Source of the DNA: Caryophanales bacterium UBA5632
Lineage (GTDB): Bacteria; Bacillota_I; Bacilli_A; Izemoplasmatales; Hujiaoplasmataceae
NCBI GenBank assembly: GCA_002421405.1
Contig: DIJY01000043.1
Span: forward strand, 5,958-17,293
Reading direction: 5' to 3'
Length of the DNA: 11,336 nt
Shown: piece by piece, positions 6,599 through 11,336 of the stretch
How positions within the stretch are numbered: position 1 is the stretch's first letter
Layout: every line of letters starts with the position of its first letter
Made by a program: the position numbers and the translations under genes
Notes under the pieces: generated by a model
The model's input: only the letters and a program-made list of their open reading frames with translations
The model's database searches: none
Told to the model about the DNA's origin: nothing

Positions 6599-9529
6599 AT
6601 GAAAAAAATCATTTTGATTTTTACCCTAATGTTACTATCGCTTTCATTCATGGGGGCTCATGTCGTCTACATTGAAGCCGACACCCCAGAAGATGCAGTA
6701 GATACGTTAAACGGCAACTATTACAGCGTCCTTGCTTCATGGAAAAATGAGGGCTTTTTAGACAACCATACTTTTGAATCCATCATCGAACCCAATGATT
6801 ACCAAGGCGTTATTTTAGAAGACTTCGCTGACAGCTTAGGGTACAAATCACCTACTTACAAGTGGAATGATGATTCGTCCATTGAATTCAATGTGACGGT
6901 CCCAAGTGAAGGCTTATATCAATTCTCAATCGATTTTTATTCATTGTCTGACAATTATCTTGACATGGAACTCTCGATAAAAATCAATGGAGCGTATCAA
7001 TACATCGAATCGCAACAAATTATTTTGTATAAATTGTGGCAACAAATGGAAGTTTTTACCGAAGATCGATATGGCAATGATTTTTATGGCTCTCAAGGAC
7101 AAGCTTACCAATGGATTCATCAAGATTTTCATGATCCGATGGGACTTTTTTCTGAGCCGTTAAAATTCAAACTAAATTCGGGTGTGAATCATATCACGTT
7201 AAATCGCGTAAAAGGTGAATTAATGGTGGGAGATATCACCATCAGCGGTGAAGAAAAGTTACCCACGTATCAAGAATATTCCATGGGAAAAACGCTTAAT
7301 TCATCGGCGATATTGATTGAGACGGAAGCAGAAATTCCTTTCTATAAGAATGCTTCAAATATTCAACCAGCCGTCTCTCGTACTGTGAATGTCACGCCGT
7401 TTTCTGTAACCAAACTGAAACTAAATGTTTTAGCGGGGTCCACTTTTAATTCACAACGGGAAAGTATCACTTATCAAGTGGAGGTCGCTGCGGCCGGATA
7501 TTATTATTTGACTTGGAAAGTTCTTCAAAGCACCATGACAAACGGAGTTGTCTTCCGAACTTTAAGAATCAACGGCGAAGTGCCATTTAAAGAAGCCTAT
7601 GAACTGGGAATTGAATATGATACAAGGTGGCAAAACTATACGATTGGAAACGACAATCCTTACCTACTCTATTTCAATGAAGGAATCAATTCGGTTTCAC
7701 TGAGCGTCAATTTAAGTCCTTATCAAAGGGTCTATTATGAAACCAATGAAATCTTACAATATGTCAATGCATTGTCGTTACAAATAAAAAAACTGACTGG
7801 GAATCAACTCGATGAAGATCGCGATTGGGAGATTACCGAATTTTTGCCCAATATTGTCACTGAATTAACGATCGCTGCCGAGAAACTCGAAAACATTCAA
7901 AGTTATCTCGCTAATTTATCAGAAACAAATAAATTATCGGAATCGGAGTCATTGCTTAAAATTGCAATTCGAAATCTTCGATTTTTAGCTGGAAAACCGA
8001 ATGACATTCCTAAAAACATTACGCTTTTATCAACATCATCCAGTTCGATTGCTTCAACCCTTGGCAATGTCCTTGCGCTTCTACTCAATAGTCCTCTCGA
8101 TGTTGATAAATTCTATGTTCATACCAATCTTGAACTTGATAAACCCAATGCGGGATTTTTAATTCGTTTTTGGGTCAGTATCAAACGTTTCTTTTTATCT
8201 TTTTTCGATAAACGCTTCGTTAATACGGGTGATGGAACTGAATTGGTTGTTTGGATTAACCGAAATAAACAATATGTCGATCTCGTTCAAAAAATGATTG
8301 ATGATTCTTTCACGCAAGAAACCGGCATTAAAGTGAATACATCCGTCATGGCCGCAGAGGGAAAACTCATTTTGGCAAATTCAGCGGGAACGAATCCTGA
8401 CGTTGCCTTAGGCGTTTCATCCTGGTTGCCTTATGATTTAGGAATCAGAGGCGCGATTTTTGATTTGACAACCTATCAATCTGATTCCGAATTTTCAGAG
8501 ACTTTATCGAATTATCCGAGTGAATCGTTAATTCCTTTGATGTATAACAATGGTCTATATGGATTGCCTGATACCGAGAATTTTTATGTATTATTTTACC
8601 GAACCGATATTTTAAATACCCTTGAAATTCCGGTTCCAAATACTTGGGAAGAAGTCACACAAATCATGCCGATACTGAAACGGTATGGTATGAATTTCTA
8701 CTTGCCATTGTCAAGTGGAACTTCCTTAAAGTCATTTGATTCGACCTTACCTTTTTTCTTTCAATATGGTTCAAAAATATATTCAGAAAATGCTTTTACG
8801 GTCGACTTAGGCAATCAAGCTTCGGTTTCTGCGCTTGAAATGATGACGGAACTCTATACTATCTATAGCATGGATATCACGGTGTCTTCATTTTACAATG
8901 ATTTTCGCTTAGGGCTTTCTCCGATTGGGGTTGGCGATTTCGGAATGTACATTACGCTTTTGAATGCAGCGCCAGATATTCAAGGATTATGGAAGATTGC
9001 ATTACTGCCAGGCGTCGATTATGACGGTGTTATTGATCGAAGCGCACCGGGAGCTCAAACGGCGAATATGATCTTTAAGAATACTGAAAAGGCAGATGAA
9101 TCATGGGAATTCTTAAAATGGTGGTCATCGACCGAAACGCAAATTGAATTCACGAACTTATTACTCTCAACGTTTGGAAAAGAATATTTATGGAATAGTG
9201 CAAATATCAATGCATTCCAAACGCTCAATATCAATCAAAATGATATCGATATTATTATGGAACAATGGAGTCACTTGACAGAACTTCCGAAAGTGCCCGG
9301 ATCTTATCAAGTCGAACTTGAGATTTCTAATATTTGGAATAGTGTTGTCATCAATCGCGATAATCTTCGGGTTTTGTTGAATGACGGGATTATTCGTATG
9401 AATAAAGAAATTACAAAAAAAATGTCTGAGTTTGGATATGTCGATAAGCGGGGGAATATATTAAATGCTTATCTTATCGCAGACACTTCTTTGGTAGATT
9501 CATGGAAAGAAGGTGATGGTGATGAGTGA
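6599..9529 (+). CDS. Giant exported multidomain protein with C-terminal solute-binding domain
   Basis: The 976-residue product (counted from ATG 6599) has a Sec signal peptide, probably ending near residue 27 (Y-I-E-A before D-T-P). Two regions with the alternating beta-strand look of carbohydrate-binding beta-sandwiches follow (about 40-220 and 235-397). Both have an aromatic-rich V-x-x-x-G-x-Y-x-x strand and a late G-(V/I)-N-x-(I/V)-x-L strand. A helical spacer (about 410-500) and a basic, aromatic amphipathic stretch (518-540) come next. A family 1 extracellular solute-binding domain (about 547-940) is recognised by the V-V-W-I-N-R-N-K-Q-Y-V-D-L-V-Q opening, N-P-D-V-A-L-G, Y-G-L-P-D-T-E-N-F-Y-V-L-F-Y-R, and W-E-F-L-K-W-W. 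I recall similar large binding proteins from Paenibacillus and clostridial sugar loci, but cannot verify this here. The mature protein has no cysteine, hence no lipid anchor, and no sortase motif. The gene overlaps the first permease gene by 8 bases, so it is likely a component or co-receptor of that importer. The beta-sandwich calls are by pattern only. Confidence 0.85.
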   Translation: MKKIILIFTLMLLSLSFMGAHVVYIEADTPEDAVDTLNGNYYSVLASWKNEGFLDNHTFESIIEPNDYQGVILEDFADSLGYKSPTYKWNDDSSIEFNVTVPSEGLYQFSIDFYSLSDNYLDMELSIKINGAYQYIESQQIILYKLWQQMEVFTEDRYGNDFYGSQGQAYQWIHQDFHDPMGLFSEPLKFKLNSGVNHITLNRVKGELMVGDITISGEEKLPTYQEYSMGKTLNSSAILIETEAEIPFYKNASNIQPAVSRTVNVTPFSVTKLKLNVLAGSTFNSQRESITYQVEVAAAGYYYLTWKVLQSTMTNGVVFRTLRINGEVPFKEAYELGIEYDTRWQNYTIGNDNPYLLYFNEGINSVSLSVNLSPYQRVYYETNEILQYVNALSLQIKKLTGNQLDEDRDWEITEFLPNIVTELTIAAEKLENIQSYLANLSETNKLSESESLLKIAIRNLRFLAGKPNDIPKNITLLSTSSSSIASTLGNVLALLLNSPLDVDKFYVHTNLELDKPNAGFLIRFWVSIKRFFLSFFDKRFVNTGDGTELVVWINRNKQYVDLVQKMIDDSFTQETGIKVNTSVMAAEGKLILANSAGTNPDVALGVSSWLPYDLGIRGAIFDLTTYQSDSEFSETLSNYPSESLIPLMYNNGLYGLPDTENFYVLFYRTDILNTLEIPVPNTWEEVTQIMPILKRYGMNFYLPLSSGTSLKSFDSTLPFFFQYGSKIYSENAFTVDLGNQASVSALEMMTELYTIYSMDITVSSFYNDFRLGLSPIGVGDFGMYITLLNAAPDIQGLWKIALLPGVDYDGVIDRSAPGAQTANMIFKNTEKADESWEFLKWWSSTETQIEFTNLLLSTFGKEYLWNSANINAFQTLNINQNDIDIIMEQWSHLTELPKVPGSYQVELEISNIWNSVVINRDNLRVLLNDGIIRMNKEITKKMSEFGYVDKRGNILNAYLIADTSLVDSWKEGDGDE
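9508..9516 (+). promoter_or_regulatory. Ribosome binding site fixing the start of permease 1
   Basis: GAAGGTGA (within 9509-9516) closely resembles the 16S-complementary AAGGAGGTGA and is 5 bases before ATG 9522. The frame also offers GTG 9513 and ATG 9516, but these lie inside or against the Shine-Dalgarno sequence, so 9522 is preferred. Confidence 0.6.
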
Positions 9530-10454
9530 GTTATTGTTAAAGTTAAAAGCCAAAAAAACAAAAGCTTTTAAAGAGAAACAAAACATTGCCTATCTTTTTG
9601 TGTTTCCTTATGTTTTAATGTTTACTATTTTTATCATCATTCCTGTCGTGGCCGCGATTTTATTATCATTTACCTATTTTGATGCGGTTCGTTTTCCCAG
9701 TTGGATTGGATTTGAAAATTACATCAATATTATCACAAATGATGAAGTTTTCATGCAGTATGTCATTCCCAACACGATGAAATATGCCATTATCGTTGGA
9801 CCTGGCGGATATGTATTATCATTCCTTTTGGCTTGGATGTTGGCTCAGTTAACGCCAAAAGTTCGTACCATCTTAGCGTTGATTATCTACTCGCCTTCCT
9901 TGACCTCTGGTGTGACGATGGCGGTATTATGGCGTGTCATCTTTGCCGGTGATAATTCTGGGTATTTAAACAGTGTATTATTAACTTTAGGGCTCATCGT
10001 AGAGCCAATTATCTGGCTTCAGTCGCAGGAATTCTTATTGACAATCATGATTATCGTTACGTTATGGAGTTCAATGGGTGTAGGATTTTTAGCGGTTTTA
10101 GCGGGTATTTTAAACGTGAATACGGAATTATATGAAGCTGGCTATATTGACGGTATCAAAAACAAATTTCAAGAAATGCTATATATTACGATCCCTTCCA
10201 TTAAACCGCAGATGTTATTTGGCGCTGTGATGGCGATTGTCGGAACCTTTAGTGCTTCTGGCATTGGGGTTGCGTTATCGGGATCGAATCCAACACCACA
10301 ATATGCAGGTCAATTAATTGTCAATCATATTGAATATTATGGATTCTTTAAGTATGAGATGGGATATGCCGCAGCACTTTCAGTTATTCTTCTAATTGTG
10401 GTTTACATGTTTAGTCGAGTCGCATTCCGATTGTTTGGAAGTAAAGACGAATGA
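9522..10454 (+). CDS. CUT1-type sugar ABC transporter permease (MalF/UgpA-like)
   Basis: The 310-residue membrane protein has about six hydrophobic segments (roughly 22-51, 86-108, 115-140, 170-198, 230-251, 281-303). It carries the cytoplasmic coupling loop typical of binding-protein-dependent permeases, E-A-x-x-I-D-G followed by P (Glu205, Ala206, Asp210, Gly211, Pro225), which docks on the ATPase. A basic N-terminal tail (Lys-rich, 7-19) precedes the first membrane span. As in other MalF/UgpA-class permeases, it forms a heterodimer with the product of the next gene. It overlaps the upstream gene by 8 bases and the downstream gene by 4 (ATGA at 10451-10454), which suggests translational coupling and matched stoichiometry. 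Confidence 0.93.
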   Translation: MSELLLKLKAKKTKAFKEKQNIAYLFVFPYVLMFTIFIIIPVVAAILLSFTYFDAVRFPSWIGFENYINIITNDEVFMQYVIPNTMKYAIIVGPGGYVLSFLLAWMLAQLTPKVRTILALIIYSPSLTSGVTMAVLWRVIFAGDNSGYLNSVLLTLGLIVEPIIWLQSQEFLLTIMIIVTLWSSMGVGFLAVLAGILNVNTELYEAGYIDGIKNKFQEMLYITIPSIKPQMLFGAVMAIVGTFSASGIGVALSGSNPTPQYAGQLIVNHIEYYGFFKYEMGYAAALSVILLIVVYMFSRVAFRLFGSKDE

Positions 10455-11332
10455 AAAAACATTCTAAATTTCAAGGGACGAAAATCAACCCATCTCGATT
10501 CCATCCCAGCCAAATTCGATATCTTGTCATTTTGACACCGGTGGTCATGTTCATGTTGCTACCATTGCTTTATATCTTCAATCATGCGTTTAAACCGCTT
10601 GAAGAATTGTTTTATTATCCACCTAGATTTATTGTGGAAAGACCTACTTTGGCGAATTTCACACGCTTGTTCCAAGTGACCGGAACCTCTGGGATTCCCA
10701 TGTCGAGGTATTTCTTTAATAGTGTTATAGTGACCGTATTGGTATTAGTCGCATCGGTTTTAATTTCGACAATGGCAGGTTATGCATTATCGAAATTAAA
10801 CTTCAAAGGTAAAAAAGCAATGAATGAAATCAATACCTTATCATTGATGTTTGTTGGCATCGCTGTGACGATTCCACGATACTTAATCGTTGAACAATTG
10901 GGATTGATTGATAATTTCTTCGTTCATGTCTTACCTTATTTAGCAGTTCCGGTCGGACTATTCTTAATCAAACAATTCGTGGATCAAATACCCAATGAAT
11001 TGATTGATGCTTCCAGGGTTGATGGTGCAAATGAGTGGCAAATTTATACAAAGATTATTTTGCCCTTAATCAAACCGGCGATTGCAACCATCGTTATTTT
11101 ATCATTTCAAACGGTATGGAATTCAGCGGATACTTCAACGACTTACATTAACAACGATTTATTAAAAACATTTGCTTTTTACATGAATACATTAACAGCG
11201 AATACAAATGCTGTTGCAGGACAAGGGATGGCAGCTGCCGCTTCACTGATTATGTTTTTACCGAATTTGATTATCTTTATTGTGATGCAAAGTAAAGTCA
11301 TGGATACCATGGCCCACTCAGGGATTAAGTAG
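10451..11332 (+). CDS. CUT1-type sugar ABC transporter permease (MalG/UgpE-like)
   Basis: The 293-residue membrane protein has about six spans (roughly 25-47, 89-112, 129-147, 158-176, 208-226, 262-281). Its coupling loop is D-A-S-R-V-D-G-A-N-E-W ending at P (Asp186, Ala187, Asp191, Gly192, Pro205); the usual E-A is D-A here, a common variant in MalG-type partners. The C-terminus, D-T-M-A-H-S-G-I-K, is complete and typical of this permease class. Only a weak GGAAG lies upstream of its ATG, consistent with coupling through the 4-base overlap with permease 1. No ATPase gene follows within the window, so a shared MsmK/UgpC-type ATPase encoded elsewhere is expected. Confidence 0.93.
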   Translation: MKKHSKFQGTKINPSRFHPSQIRYLVILTPVVMFMLLPLLYIFNHAFKPLEELFYYPPRFIVERPTLANFTRLFQVTGTSGIPMSRYFFNSVIVTVLVLVASVLISTMAGYALSKLNFKGKKAMNEINTLSLMFVGIAVTIPRYLIVEQLGLIDNFFVHVLPYLAVPVGLFLIKQFVDQIPNELIDASRVDGANEWQIYTKIILPLIKPAIATIVILSFQTVWNSADTSTTYINNDLLKTFAFYMNTLTANTNAVAGQGMAAAASLIMFLPNLIIFIVMQSKVMDTMAHSGIK

Positions 11333-11336
11333 GTGG
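11331..11336 (+). promoter_or_regulatory. Possible ribosome binding site of a further downstream gene
   Basis: AGGTGG begins within the TAG stop of permease 2 and runs to the window edge. It resembles a Shine-Dalgarno sequence, hinting that another gene of the operon starts just outside the window. Six bases are weak evidence alone. Confidence 0.3.

Noticed and set aside
1535..10454. Possible TGA-as-tryptophan code (Mycoplasma/Spiroplasma type)
   Set aside because: Four genes end at TGA in places that match full-length family ends, with the next gene's start immediately following, and Trp is encoded by TGG throughout. The standard code fits.
1..11336. Insertion sequences, CRISPR arrays, tRNA/rRNA genes, riboswitches
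   Set aside because: Nearly all bases are taken by + strand coding sequence. I saw no transposase frames, spaced repeats, tRNA-like folds or long structured leaders.

Overview
The window is an almost gap-free, single-strand (+) carbohydrate-utilisation locus from an AT-rich bacterium of the Bacillota/Mycoplasmatota type. Four of the seven complete genes end in TGA and TGG encodes Trp throughout, so the standard bacterial code applies and a TGA-recoding Mycoplasma is excluded. The short MKK-type signal peptides, strong AGGAGG ribosome sites, and a lipoprotein whose lipid-anchor Cys is followed by a long poly-Thr stalk suggest an Acholeplasmatales/Izemoplasmatales-like or clostridial host. That placement is inference; no rRNA or tRNA is present to settle it.

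Layout. (1) Positions 1-2501 are the end of one transcription unit: the 3' tail of a GH3 beta-glucosidase, a PF10091 'glycoamylase' family (GH144-like) enzyme without a signal peptide, and a LacI-family repressor. The unit ends in a strong intrinsic terminator whose stem overlaps the repressor stop codon. (2) Positions 2502-2610 form the only real intergenic region. It holds an extended -10 promoter flanked by two CG-centred palindromes about five helical turns apart, one cre-like and overlapping the -35, the other in the 5' leader. (3) Positions 2611 to the right edge are a second unit: a GH94 glycoside phosphorylase, a lipoprotein sugar-binding protein with a Thr-rich stalk, a roughly 976-residue exported protein that ends in a second solute-binding domain, and two overlapping CUT1-type sugar ABC permeases. 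A ribosome-site-like sequence at the right edge suggests the operon continues.

How it works together. The two binding proteins capture an oligosaccharide at the surface and the permease pair imports it. No ATPase gene is present, so a shared MsmK/UgpC-type ATPase elsewhere is expected. GH94, the PF10091 enzyme and GH3 (if it also lacks a signal) would then break the oligosaccharide down in the cytoplasm, partly by phosphorolysis, which conserves energy as a sugar 1-phosphate. PF10091 plus GH94 plus GH3 plus a LacI regulator plus a CUT1 transporter points to beta-1,2-glucan (sophoro-oligosaccharides) as the best single guess, because known beta-1,2-glucan loci such as the one in Listeria innocua combine GH94, GH3, LacI and an ABC importer. 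The GH94 here is clearly shorter than the known 1,2-beta-oligoglucan phosphorylases, so other beta-glucosides remain possible.

The least ordinary element is the giant binding protein at 6599-9529: two probable beta-sandwich carbohydrate-binding regions, a helical spacer, an amphipathic basic/aromatic segment and a C-terminal solute-binding domain. It has no cysteine and therefore no lipid anchor, and it sits in the same operon as a conventional lipoprotein binding protein.
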